From contig NZ_BMMZ01000005.1 of assembly GCF_014646195.1 (NCBI RefSeq), forward strand, positions 248,001-312,000: a stretch of 64,000 bases of DNA, in the 5' to 3' direction. Shown piece by piece: positions 52,348 to 60,546 of the stretch. Numbering within the stretch: position 1 is the first letter of the stretch; every line of letters begins with the position of its first letter. The translations under genes were made by a program, and so were the position numbers. Source of the DNA: Microlunatus endophyticus (GTDB lineage Bacteria > Actinomycetota > Actinomycetes > Propionibacteriales > Propionibacteriaceae). The notes under the pieces were generated by a model. The model did not search any database. It was not told the DNA's origin and worked only from the letters and a program-made list of their open reading frames with translations.

Positions 52348-52965
52348 GTGCGACACAATCCGTTCCATGCCAGCGAAGACCCCGAGATCGTCCGGCAACT
52401 GATCCGTGACTATCCGTGGGGGCTGCTCGTCAGTAACACCGCCGACGGGCTGGTCGCGTCGCACTACCCGATCCTGCTGGACGAGGATTCCGCCGAACCG
52501 GCCATCTTCACTCACGTCGGCCGTCCGGACGAACAGCTGCACGGCTTCGGCAGCCCCGAGATCCTGTTGATCGTTCAGGGCAACCACGGCTACGTCTCGC
52601 CGAGTTGGTACGCACCGGGCGCCAGTAGGGCGCCCACCTGGAACTTCACCGCTGCCCACTGTTACGGCATCCCGGAGATCCTCGACGAGGAGACGAATCT
52701 GCGTACCCTGGCGCGACTCGTCGAACATTTCGAACGGCACGTCGACGAGCCGATGCTGCTGGACCCGGAGTGGGGCCGACCGGTGGCCAAGGGCACGGTC
52801 GGCATCCGGCTGCCGATCGCCCGCTTCCAGCTCAAGGTCAAACTCAGCCAGGACAAGGACATCGAGTCCCAACGCCGGGTCATCGCGCAGCTCCGCACTC
52901 CCGGCCCGTACCGCAATCCCGCTCTGGCGACTGACATGGAGAACGCCCTGGATCTCGAGCAGTGA
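52348..52965 (+). CDS. PaiB-type FMN-binding protein
   Basis: 205 residues. The split-barrel FMN-binding fold of the PaiB family is indicated by YPWGLLVSNTADGLVASHYP, then YVSPSWYAPG, VPTWNFTAAH-like APTWNFTAAH and VGIRLPIARFQLKVKLSQ. PaiB was first described as a transcriptional regulator, but the fold is that of flavin/heme-utilising split barrels. It is convergent with the 2-oxoacid dehydrogenase E2 gene, whose stop codon follows directly. Confidence 0.9.
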   Translation: MRHNPFHASEDPEIVRQLIRDYPWGLLVSNTADGLVASHYPILLDEDSAEPAIFTHVGRPDEQLHGFGSPEILLIVQGNHGYVSPSWYAPGASRAPTWNFTAAHCYGIPEILDEETNLRTLARLVEHFERHVDEPMLLDPEWGRPVAKGTVGIRLPIARFQLKVKLSQDKDIESQRRVIAQLRTPGPYRNPALATDMENALDLEQ

Positions 52966-54363
52966 TCAGAACAGCAGCGCGGTCCCGGGATCGTTGAGGA
53001 TCCCTGCGACGTCGGCCAGGAATCGCGATCCCTGCTCCCCGTCGACAATCCGGTGGTCGAAGCTCAGCGCCAGCGTTGTCACCCAGCGGGGCTCGATCCT
53101 TTCGTCCGCACCGCTGCCGACCACCCACGGTCGCCGGCTGATGCTGCCGACTGCGAGGATCCCGGACTCCCCCGGGTTGAGGATCGGCGTTCCGGCGTCC
53201 ACACCGAACACGCCGACGTTGGTGATGGTGAACGTCCCGCCGGAAAGGTCGGCGGGCTGCGCCTTCCCCTCGCGCGCTGTCATTATCAACTCGTTGAGAC
53301 CGGAGGCGAGACCGGCCAGGTCGAGCCGATCGACGTTCTTGATGTTGGGCACCACCAGGCCTCGCGGCGTCGCGGCGGCGATGCCCAGGTTGACGGCACC
53401 GTGGTAGACGATCTCCTGCGCGGCCTCGTCCCAGCTGGCGTTGAGTGATCGCGACCGCCGCAAGGCCAGCAGGCAGGCTCGGGCGATGATCAACAATGGC
53501 GAGACCCGGACGTCGGCGAAATCCTTGCGGGACTTTAGTTTCTCGACCAACTCCATCGTCGCCGACACATCACAGGTCACCCACTCGGTCACGTGCGGGG
53601 CGGTGAATGCCGAGTCGACCATGGCCTGCGCGGTGGCCCTGCGGACGCCTCTGATCGGGACGCGCTCGTCACCGGAGGGCCCTTCGACAGGCTCAGGGAT
53701 CTCGACAGGCTCAGGGCTCCGGGTCGCGGCAGCTTCGACGTCGTCGCGAGTGATCACGCCGTCGTCACCGGATCCGGTGACCGTGGTCAGATCGAGGCCG
53801 AGATCCTTGGCCAGCTTGCGAACCGGCGGCTTCGCCAGTGGGCGTCCGCCACCCACGGCCGGTTCGGCGGCAGGAGTCCCTGGCGCCGGCAACGGCGGCC
53901 CGACCGGCTTGGTCAGACCCGGTGCGAGCGGTTCGCGATGATCATGACGATGAGAGACCGGTTGATGGGTGCCGAAACTTGCAGCCACCGCGGCATGCGG
54001 TGCCTCGGCCGGCTCCGGGTGACGGCGCGGACGACGCTTCGACGGACCGGTGCGCGGGCCGTAGCCGACCAGGTTGGCCACCCGCTCGGTCTGTTGCCCC
54101 TTCGCCTGCCCTTCGACAGGATCAGACGCCGATTCCTCGATCAGGATGATCGGGGCGCCCACCTCGACCGTATCGCCCTCGTTGACCAGCAGCTCACTGA
54201 CGGTGCCGGCGTACGGGCTGGGCAGCTCGACGATCGACTTGCTGGTCTCCACCTCGACCAGCACGTCGTTGATCTTGATCTGGTCGCCCGGCTTGACGTG
54301 CCAGCTGACGATGTCGGCCTCGACCAGGCCCTCGCCCGGATCCGGCAACAGGAACTGCTTCAT
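52966..54363 (-). CDS. bkdC: Branched-chain 2-oxoacid dehydrogenase E2 (dihydrolipoyl acyltransferase)
   Basis: 465 residues from ATG 54363 (GGGAGGAG ahead). The N-terminal lipoyl domain has lipoyl-lysine K42 (VETSKSIVE), followed by a Pro/Ala linker, a peripheral-subunit-binding domain (VRKLAKDLGLDLTTVTGSG) and the catalytic domain ending in SFDHRIVDGEQ with catalytic His/Asp. The linkers contain PEPVEG and DPVEG peptides encoded by copies of the TTCGACAGGCTCAGGG repeat. It transfers acyl groups to CoA. It is the third gene of the operon, 22 bases after E1beta. No E3 gene follows. Confidence 0.94.
   Translation of the reverse strand: MKQFLLPDPGEGLVEADIVSWHVKPGDQIKINDVLVEVETSKSIVELPSPYAGTVSELLVNEGDTVEVGAPIILIEESASDPVEGQAKGQQTERVANLVGYGPRTGPSKRRPRRHPEPAEAPHAAVAASFGTHQPVSHRHDHREPLAPGLTKPVGPPLPAPGTPAAEPAVGGGRPLAKPPVRKLAKDLGLDLTTVTGSGDDGVITRDDVEAAATRSPEPVEIPEPVEGPSGDERVPIRGVRRATAQAMVDSAFTAPHVTEWVTCDVSATMELVEKLKSRKDFADVRVSPLLIIARACLLALRRSRSLNASWDEAAQEIVYHGAVNLGIAAATPRGLVVPNIKNVDRLDLAGLASGLNELIMTAREGKAQPADLSGGTFTITNVGVFGVDAGTPILNPGESGILAVGSISRRPWVVGSGADERIEPRWVTTLALSFDHRIVDGEQGSRFLADVAGILNDPGTALLF
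53681..53716 (+). repeat. Two tandem TTCGACAGGCTCAGGG-family copies inside the E2 gene
   Basis: CCTTCGACAGGCTCAGGG (53681-53698) and CTCGACAGGCTCAGGG (53701-53716) lie in frame in an E2 interdomain linker and encode the PEPVEG/PEPVE peptide on the minus strand. Confidence 0.85.
54110..54126 (+). repeat. Degenerate TTCGACAGG-family copy inside the E2 gene
   Basis: CCTTCGACAGGATCAGA, a diverged copy, encodes DPVEG in the linker after the lipoyl domain. Confidence 0.65.
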
Positions 54364-54385
54364 CGCAATCTCCTCCCCAACATCC

Positions 54386-55360
54386 TCAGTAGGCAAGCGA
54401 ACGGTCGACGGCATCGAGCACCCGATCGAGATCGGGAAGGTACTCGTCCTCCAGCCGGCTGGCCGGATACGGCAGGTCGAAGCCGGTCACCCGCAGCACC
54501 GGCGCCTCGAGCGAGTAGAAACACTTCTCGGTGATGCGGGCAGCGATCTCCGCTCCCAGCCCCAGATTTCCGGCGGCCTCGTGCACGACCACGACCCGGC
54601 CGGTCTTCTCGGCCGAGCGGGTGATCGTCGCCATGTCCAGCGGCGACAGCGTCCGCAGATCGATGACCTCCAGGCTGCGGCCTTCGTCCTCGGCCGCGCC
54701 GGCGGCATCGGTGCACACCTTGACCATCGGCCCGTAGGCCAGCAGCGTCAGGTCGGAGCCTTCCTTGATGATCTTCGCGCTGTGCAGCGGCTGCGGATCG
54801 CCGGCGACGTCGACCTCGCCGCGCTCATGATAGCGGCGCTTCGGCTCGAAGAAGATCACCGGATCCGCCGAGGCGACCGCCTGCTGGATCATCCAATAGG
54901 CATCGTCGGCGTTGGACACCGCGACGGCCTTCAGCCCGGCGGTGTGGCAGAAGTAGGCCTCGGGCGATTCGCTGTGATGTTCGACCGCGCCGATGCCGCC
55001 TCCGTACGGGATCCTGATCACCATCGGGATGTTGATCCGGCCGCCGGACCGGAAGTGGAATTTGGCGACCTGGTTCACGATCTGGTCGAAAGCTGGCATG
55101 GTGAAGCCGTCGAACTGCATCTCGCAGACCGGCCGGTAACCACGCAGAGCCATCCCGACAGCCGTCCCGACGATCCCCGACTCGGCCAGCGGGGAGTCGA
55201 TCACCCGGGCCTCACCGAAGTCCTTCTGCAGGCCCTCGGTGACCCGGAACACGCCACCCAGCTTGCCGATGTCCTGCCCGGCGAGCACCACCTTCGGGTC
55301 AGCCTCCAACGCCCGCCGCAGGCCGGCGTTCAACGCCTTGGCGATGGTCAACGTCGTCAT
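54386..55360 (-). CDS. bkdB: Branched-chain 2-oxoacid dehydrogenase E1 beta
   Basis: 324 residues. A transketolase-like pyrimidine domain (GQDIGKLGGVFRVTEGLQ, DSPLAESGIVGTAVGMALRG) is followed by the C-terminal domain (VVVHEAAGNLGLGAEIAARI). With E1 alpha it forms the thiamine-diphosphate decarboxylase that turns 2-oxoacids of Val, Leu and Ile into acyl-CoA primers. It overlaps E1 alpha by ATGA. Confidence 0.95.
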   Translation of the reverse strand: MTTLTIAKALNAGLRRALEADPKVVLAGQDIGKLGGVFRVTEGLQKDFGEARVIDSPLAESGIVGTAVGMALRGYRPVCEMQFDGFTMPAFDQIVNQVAKFHFRSGGRINIPMVIRIPYGGGIGAVEHHSESPEAYFCHTAGLKAVAVSNADDAYWMIQQAVASADPVIFFEPKRRYHERGEVDVAGDPQPLHSAKIIKEGSDLTLLAYGPMVKVCTDAAGAAEDEGRSLEVIDLRTLSPLDMATITRSAEKTGRVVVVHEAAGNLGLGAEIAARITEKCFYSLEAPVLRVTGFDLPYPASRLEDEYLPDLDRVLDAVDRSLAY

Positions 55361-56517
55361 CGGACACCGTCACCGGACTCAGGGCCGTCAACCTCGAAGC
55401 TGTTTAGGTAGGCGGTGTACGTGGCCTGTTGTTCAACCAGATAAGGGGTCTGTTCGGCATACACCTGGTCGAAGGCGTCGACCAGTGCCGGGTCGGGAAG
55501 ATCAAGACAACGCTTGCGGATGTCGGCTGCAAGATCATCGGCCTCGGCGTCGACGTCGTCGAAGAAGGACTGCGTCACGCCCCCGCTGCGAGCCAGGTAG
55601 ACCTTCACCCGGGCGATCGGATCGCGCAACCGCCAGTGTTCGACCTCGTCTGCCAGCCGGTACTTCGTGGGATCGTCGGAGGTCGTGTGCGCGCCCATCC
55701 GGTAGGTGTACGCCTCGATGAAGCTCGGCCCGCTTCCGGAGCGGGCCTGCTCCAAAGCCTTGCTGGTAACGGCAAACGTGGCCAGCACGTCGTTGCCGTC
55801 GACCCGTACGCCGGGGATCCCGAAGCCCGAGGACCGTTTGAACAGCGGGATCTTCGACTGCCGTTCGATCGGCTCGGAGATCGCCCACTGGTTGTTCTGA
55901 CAGAAGAAGACCACCGGCGCGTTGTAGGAGGCGGAGAACACGAACGCCTCGCTGACATCGCCCTGACTGGTCGCCCCGTCCCCCAGATAGGCGACGACGG
56001 CCGCGTCGCGCTCGGGATCTCCGGTGCCGACCAACCCGTCGCGCTCCAGCCCCATCGCATAACCGGTGGCGTGCAGGGTTTGAGCGCCGATCACGACCGT
56101 GTAGAGGTTGAGCCGCGACCCGACCACGTCCCAGCCACCCTGGTCGACACCACGGAAGAGGCCGAGCACCTCGACCGGATCGACATCGAGACAGCGAGCG
56201 ACGCCGTGCTCGCGGTAGCTGGGGAAGACATGATCCTGCGGTCCGAGCGCCCGACCGGATCCGATCTGTGCTGCTTCCTGTCCCAGACAGGACGCCCAAA
56301 GGCCCAGCTCACCCTGGCGCTGCAGCGCTGTGGCTTCGGTGTCGAATCTGCGGGTCAGCACCATGTCGCGGTAAAAGCCGGCGATCTGTTCGTCATCGCC
56401 GGTGAATTCATACGCATCGTTCTCGACGCGGACACCCTCGGGTGTCAGCAACTGGACGTAGTCGACGTCCGCCTGCGCGCCTGCTCGCGGCCCCGCAAGA
56501 CCACTCAACTCGCTCAT
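55357..56517 (-). CDS. bkdA: Branched-chain 2-oxoacid dehydrogenase E1 alpha
   Basis: 386 residues. The ThDP/Mg-binding motif GDGATSQGDVSEAF ends in CQNNQWA at about 200-235, and the phosphorylation-loop-like YRMGAHTTSDDPTKYR is present. Pyruvate dehydrogenase E1 alpha is the alternative, but the sequence and the three-gene order E1alpha-E1beta-E2 fit the Bkd type. It is the first gene of the operon. Its products feed iso- and anteiso-fatty acid synthesis. Confidence 0.94.
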   Translation of the reverse strand: MSELSGLAGPRAGAQADVDYVQLLTPEGVRVENDAYEFTGDDEQIAGFYRDMVLTRRFDTEATALQRQGELGLWASCLGQEAAQIGSGRALGPQDHVFPSYREHGVARCLDVDPVEVLGLFRGVDQGGWDVVGSRLNLYTVVIGAQTLHATGYAMGLERDGLVGTGDPERDAAVVAYLGDGATSQGDVSEAFVFSASYNAPVVFFCQNNQWAISEPIERQSKIPLFKRSSGFGIPGVRVDGNDVLATFAVTSKALEQARSGSGPSFIEAYTYRMGAHTTSDDPTKYRLADEVEHWRLRDPIARVKVYLARSGGVTQSFFDDVDAEADDLAADIRKRCLDLPDPALVDAFDQVYAEQTPYLVEQQATYTAYLNSFEVDGPESGDGVR

Positions 56518-56739
56518 CCTGCGTCCTCTCGCCTCGTTGCGGGATCACCGCAGCGCCGGAAAGCCGAACCGTTGCGGACCCTGTCCTGCGTCCGTCGACT
56601 TGTGGCCGGATGGGCGCGGGGCGGTGGCCTGTGCCGCCCAAGCTACCCCGGCGGTGGTCGAGGTCAGAAAACAACTTGCGGTACCGAGTTCTTTTGCCTC
56701 AACCTTGTCGTCACTGGTATGCCGCCCGAGCGGGGCGGC

Positions 56740-56810
56740 CCTGAGAGGAGGAGGTGCGACGTGTCCATCGCCGTTGCGGATCGCGCTCACAAGCCGACCC
56801 ACCTCTCAGG
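56740..56810. promoter_or_regulatory. 9-bp inverted repeat covering two ribosome-binding sites
   Basis: CCTGAGAGG (56740-56748) and CCTCTCAGG (56802-56810) are perfect reverse complements. The first arm contains part of the GAGAGGAGGAGG Shine-Dalgarno of a short reading frame, the second part of the CAGGAG Shine-Dalgarno of the RIO-kinase gene. If paired in RNA it would hide both sites. Confidence 0.45.
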
Positions 56811-56853
56811 AGATTCCCGTGAACCAACCTTCCGAGCAGCACGCTCCAGCTGA
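56761..56853 (+). CDS. Possible leader peptide before the RIO kinase gene
   Basis: 30 codons starting GTG 56761 seven bases after a very strong GAGAGGAGGAGG. The peptide begins MSIAVADRAHKPTHLSG. It overlaps the RIO-kinase start (56819) in another frame and ends at 56853. Coding status is uncertain; the main evidence is the ribosome-binding site and the overlap. Confidence 0.25.
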   Translation: MSIAVADRAHKPTHLSGDSREPTFRAARSS

Positions 56854-57682
56854 CCTCTTCGCCTTCGACTTCGAAGACCTCGGCGACCATCTCGATCCCG
56901 ACCAGCGCTGGTCCCGCTACGACGATCCCGGCATTCCGATCGGCCCCGAGCCGGTGCCCGACTGGGTGATCACCGACCAGGCGATCGACACCGAACTCGG
57001 CATTCTGAAGACCGGCAAGGAAGCCGACGTCAATCTGATCGAACGAGCGGTGCCCGAAGCGCTTCGACCGGTCCAGGACGCCAAGGACCCCGTGGTGATG
57101 GCGGCCAAGCGATATCGGTCACCCGACCAGCGGCAGTTCCACCGCGACACCAGCTACACCGAGAGCCGTCGGACCCGCAACAGCCGGGACCGGCGGGCGA
57201 TGGCCAAACACACCGGCCACGGGCGGGCGGTGGAGGCCGGCCAGTGGGCCGGCGCCGAATTCGGCACGCTGTGCGAGCTGTGGTCGGCCGGTGTCCCGGT
57301 GCCCTATCCGGTCCAGCTGGACGACAACGAGATCCTGATGGAGTTCATCACCACCAGCGACGGTTCCGGTGCCCCGCGGCTGGCCCAGACCCGGCCGGAG
57401 CCCGATCTGCTGGCCCACTACTGGGAGCAGCTGCACCAGGCGATGCGGGTGCTGGCCGGGCGGCAGCAGGCCCACGGCGACCTGTCGGCGTACAACATCC
57501 TGGTCGCCGAGGAACGCCTGGTGATCATCGACCTGCCGCAGGTCACCGACATCGTCGGCAACCCGCACGGAATGGACTTCCTGGCACGGGACTGCCGCAA
57601 TGTCTGCGACTGGTTCAGCCGCCGAGGGCTGGAGCTGGACGCCGACGGCCTGCTGGCCGAGCTGATCTCGTACGCCTGGTAG
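56819..57682 (+). CDS. RIO-type serine kinase
   Basis: 287 residues from GTG 56819 (CTCAGGAG ahead). The N-terminal about 60 residues are acidic. The RIO core shows LKTGKEADVNLI (glycine-rich loop analogue), VMAAKRYR (ATP-binding Lys), catalytic HGDLSAYNILV and metal-binding VIIDLPQ. Bacterial RIO kinases are rare compared with archaeal/eukaryotic ones and have no well-defined substrate. It is divergent from the bkd operon across about 300 bases containing the possible leader peptide. Confidence 0.9.
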   Translation: MNQPSEQHAPADLFAFDFEDLGDHLDPDQRWSRYDDPGIPIGPEPVPDWVITDQAIDTELGILKTGKEADVNLIERAVPEALRPVQDAKDPVVMAAKRYRSPDQRQFHRDTSYTESRRTRNSRDRRAMAKHTGHGRAVEAGQWAGAEFGTLCELWSAGVPVPYPVQLDDNEILMEFITTSDGSGAPRLAQTRPEPDLLAHYWEQLHQAMRVLAGRQQAHGDLSAYNILVAEERLVIIDLPQVTDIVGNPHGMDFLARDCRNVCDWFSRRGLELDADGLLAELISYAW

Positions 57683-57696
57683 CCGGGCTCGGTGAG

Positions 57697-58734
57697 CTAA
57701 CTCCGAGGCGGCCGATCAGCGCTGGCCCTGACCACCAGATCGGTGGCCAGGTCCACCCGCGGCGCCTGCGCATCGAGGTCCAGATCAAGCAGCATCGTGC
57801 TCGCCTGCCGCCCCATCTCCAGCAGCGGCTGCCGGACGGTGGTCAGCGGAGGTCCGGCCCATTCGGCGACGCTCAAGTCGTCGTAGCCGACCACCGACAG
57901 ATCGTCGGGAATGCTCAGTCCGGCCTGCCGGGCGGCCTCGTAGACCCCGAGCGCCATCAGGTCGTTGCAGGAGAAGATCGCGGTCGGCCGCTCCGGCAGG
58001 CTCAGGAGCTTCTTGCCCAGCTCGAGTCCGCTGTCGCGCTCGAAGTCACCGGCCAGGATGTAGTCCGAGCGGACCGGTACGCCGGCCTCGTCCAGCGCCG
58101 ACCGATAGCCGGCCAACCGCGCCCGGGAACACATCATCTGCTCCGGGCCGCCGATCACGGCGATCTTGCGGTGGCCGAGACCGAGCAGGTGCCGGGTGGC
58201 GATCAGCCCGCCGTTCCAGTTGGCGGAGCCGACCGAGGCGACGCCCGGTGCCGGATCCCCGGCCGGATCGACGACCACGACCGGGATCCCCCGTGCCCGC
58301 AACTGCCGCAGCTGGGATTGCGAAACTCCCGACATCACCAGCACGACCCCGATCGGGTTGCGCTGCATGACGGCGTCGATCCACTCCGGCCCCGGGCCGC
58401 TGTAGTCGCCGCTCTCGGTGACGACCACACCGACCCCGCGGGACCGGGCCGCCGCCTGGACGCCGCGAAGGATCTCCAGCGCCCAGACGGTCGTGAATCG
58501 TACGAAGACCAGCTCGATCAGCGGAGCGCTGTCGCGCAGGCCACGCCGCTGGTAGCCGTGCTGGTGCAGCTGGGCCTCGACCTTGGCCCGGGTCGCTTCC
58601 GAGACGCCGGTCCGGCCGTTGAGTACTTTCGAGACTGTCGAAATCGAGACGTCGGCGGCCGACGCGATCCGGGACAACGTCGCCCGGGAGAGATCCACAG
58701 CCTCATCGGCCGGCAAGCGCACCTCCGATACCAC
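57697..58734 (-). CDS. LacI-family transcriptional regulator
   Basis: 345 residues. The LacI helix-turn-helix lies at about 19-50 (LSRIASAADVSISTVSKVLN), with hinge helix and a periplasmic-binding-protein-like sensor domain (GGLIATRHLLGLGHRKIAVI). It is the fourth gene of the sugar-importer operon and its start overlaps the permease end, so it probably represses that operon. ATG 58734 is used; GTG 58722 is a possible alternative. Confidence 0.93.
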   Translation of the reverse strand: MVSEVRLPADEAVDLSRATLSRIASAADVSISTVSKVLNGRTGVSEATRAKVEAQLHQHGYQRRGLRDSAPLIELVFVRFTTVWALEILRGVQAAARSRGVGVVVTESGDYSGPGPEWIDAVMQRNPIGVVLVMSGVSQSQLRQLRARGIPVVVVDPAGDPAPGVASVGSANWNGGLIATRHLLGLGHRKIAVIGGPEQMMCSRARLAGYRSALDEAGVPVRSDYILAGDFERDSGLELGKKLLSLPERPTAIFSCNDLMALGVYEAARQAGLSIPDDLSVVGYDDLSVAEWAGPPLTTVRQPLLEMGRQASTMLLDLDLDAQAPRVDLATDLVVRASADRPPRS

Positions 58735-59596
58735 CCACGCTGAAGTACTTGTTCAGCGCCGCGAACAGTATCACCGGCGGCAACATCATGATCACCGCGA
58801 CCGCCATGACCAGGCCCCAGTTGGTCGCGTTCTGCTGGAAGAAGGTCTCCAACCCGACCGGAAGGGTGTAGTTGACATCGGAGCGCAGGAACACGACCGC
58901 GACCAGATAGTCGTTCCAGGACAGCAGGAAACTGAAGATCGCGGTGGAGAGGATGCCGGGCAGGGAGTTGCGCAGCACGACCCGCAGGAAGCTGCCGAAG
59001 ACCGACAGCCCGTCCATCCACGCCGCCTCCTCCAGCGAGATCGGGATCGAGTCGTAGTAGGCGGCCAGCATCCAAGTCGCCACCGATAGCGTCGAGCCGA
59101 CGTAGACGATGATCACGCCGCCGAGGTTGTCGACCAGACCAAGGCCGGAGAACAGGATGAACAGCGGGATCACCGCTGTCACCACCGGCAGCGACTGCAC
59201 GACGAAGAGCACCAGCGAGTAGCTCGACACCAGCCGGCTGCGGACCCGGGACAGCACGTAGCCGGCCGGCGCCGCGACGGCGACCGAGATGACCACGGTG
59301 ACCAGGGTGACCAGCAGGCTGTTCTCCAGCCAGTAGCTGATCTGGGTCTGGGAGAAGACCAGGCCGAAATTCTCCAGGGTCAGGCCGGTGGCCGAGCTGC
59401 CCAGTCCCGGTTGCAGCGACAGGTAGAGCACCGAGACGATCGGCACGATCGCGATGATGGTGACGATCAGGACCACGACGAATCGCCACCACTTACCCCG
59501 CTCATCGAGCGGCCGGCGCCGGCGGGTCGGGGCGGCTGTCGGGCTCTGGGCGCTGACGCCCTGTTGCAGGCCCGTACGCATGCTGGTGTCGGTCAT
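58703..59596 (-). CDS. Carbohydrate ABC transporter permease (MalG type)
   Basis: 297 residues from ATG 59596, which overlaps the MalF-type permease stop (ATGA). It has six transmembrane helices, and the ATPase-contacting EAA loop reads EEAAWMDGLSVFGSFLRVVL. With the MalF-type partner and the solute-binding lipoprotein it imports an oligo- or monosaccharide. No ATPase is encoded here; a shared MsiK-type ATPase elsewhere is expected. Confidence 0.93.
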   Translation of the reverse strand: MTDTSMRTGLQQGVSAQSPTAAPTRRRRPLDERGKWWRFVVVLIVTIIAIVPIVSVLYLSLQPGLGSSATGLTLENFGLVFSQTQISYWLENSLLVTLVTVVISVAVAAPAGYVLSRVRSRLVSSYSLVLFVVQSLPVVTAVIPLFILFSGLGLVDNLGGVIIVYVGSTLSVATWMLAAYYDSIPISLEEAAWMDGLSVFGSFLRVVLRNSLPGILSTAIFSFLLSWNDYLVAVVFLRSDVNYTLPVGLETFFQQNATNWGLVMAVAVIMMLPPVILFAALNKYFSVGGIGGALAGR

Positions 59597-60546
59597 TCGA
59601 TGTTCACCTTCGCGATCTGGCGGTAGAGCACGACCGACACGATGACGAGCACCGCGGTCATCAGGAAGGCGATGGCCACCCCGGGTCCGGTCTGGAAGTC
59701 CTGGAACACCGTCCGATAGGCCAGCACGACCAGCGATGTGGTCGCGTTGGTCGGACCGCCACCGGTGAGCAGGTAGATGGTCGGGAAGTCGTTGACGCAG
59801 AAGATCGTCATCAGGATCCAGCTGATGTAGGTCGACCGCGAGATCAACGGCATGGTGATGCTGCGGAAGGACTGCCAGCCGGTCGCGCCGTCGACCTTGG
59901 CCGCCTCGTAGACGTTGACGTCGACAGCGGTCAGCGCCGAACTCATCATCATCATCATGAACGGGAAGCTGATCCACACCTTGAATACGCAGACCACGAT
60001 CTTGGCCAGCGTCGGGTCGCTGAGGAACAGCACATTGTCGAAGCCCAGCAGCGAGAAGAATTCCGGCAGCGGGCTCTGCGGCGTGGCGACCAGCCAGTTC
60101 CAGGAGGTCGCGGAGACGACCACCGGGACCACCCAGGGCAGCAGCAGCAGCACCTTGAACACGCCGCCGGCCGGGACCTTGCCGCGCAACAGCATCGCCA
60201 GCGCCAGACCGACCGCCCAACTGCCGAACACGCCGGTCACGGTGAAGATCAGCGTGAACAGCGCCGAATGCCAGAAGTCCGGGTCGGTCAGGACGTTGCG
60301 GTAGTTCGCCAGCCCGACGAACGGGCCGAGGTTGATCAGGTTGCCGGAGCGGACCGATTGCATCGCCGCGTAGACCAGTGGATACAGGTTGATCAGCAGC
60401 AGCAGGATCAGCGAGGGCAGCGCGAACAGCAGAAGGGTGAGTCCGCCACCGGTCGGCCGCCGGCGGCGCCGGGGAGTCGTACGGCCGGATCCACCGGCTC
60501 CGACTCCCCGACGCGCCCTCTCGATGCCTTCCGAGACGGCAGACAT
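59593..60546 (-). CDS. Carbohydrate ABC transporter permease (MalF type)
   Basis: 317 residues with a basic N-terminal tail and six transmembrane helices. The EAA loop is YEAAKVDGATGWQSFRSITM. The start shares a base with the stop of the solute-binding protein gene, and it overlaps the MalG-type permease by ATGA. The sugar is unknown. Confidence 0.93.
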   Translation of the reverse strand: MSAVSEGIERARRGVGAGGSGRTTPRRRRRPTGGGLTLLLFALPSLILLLLINLYPLVYAAMQSVRSGNLINLGPFVGLANYRNVLTDPDFWHSALFTLIFTVTGVFGSWAVGLALAMLLRGKVPAGGVFKVLLLLPWVVPVVVSATSWNWLVATPQSPLPEFFSLLGFDNVLFLSDPTLAKIVVCVFKVWISFPFMMMMMSSALTAVDVNVYEAAKVDGATGWQSFRSITMPLISRSTYISWILMTIFCVNDFPTIYLLTGGGPTNATTSLVVLAYRTVFQDFQTGPGVAIAFLMTAVLVIVSVVLYRQIAKVNIE

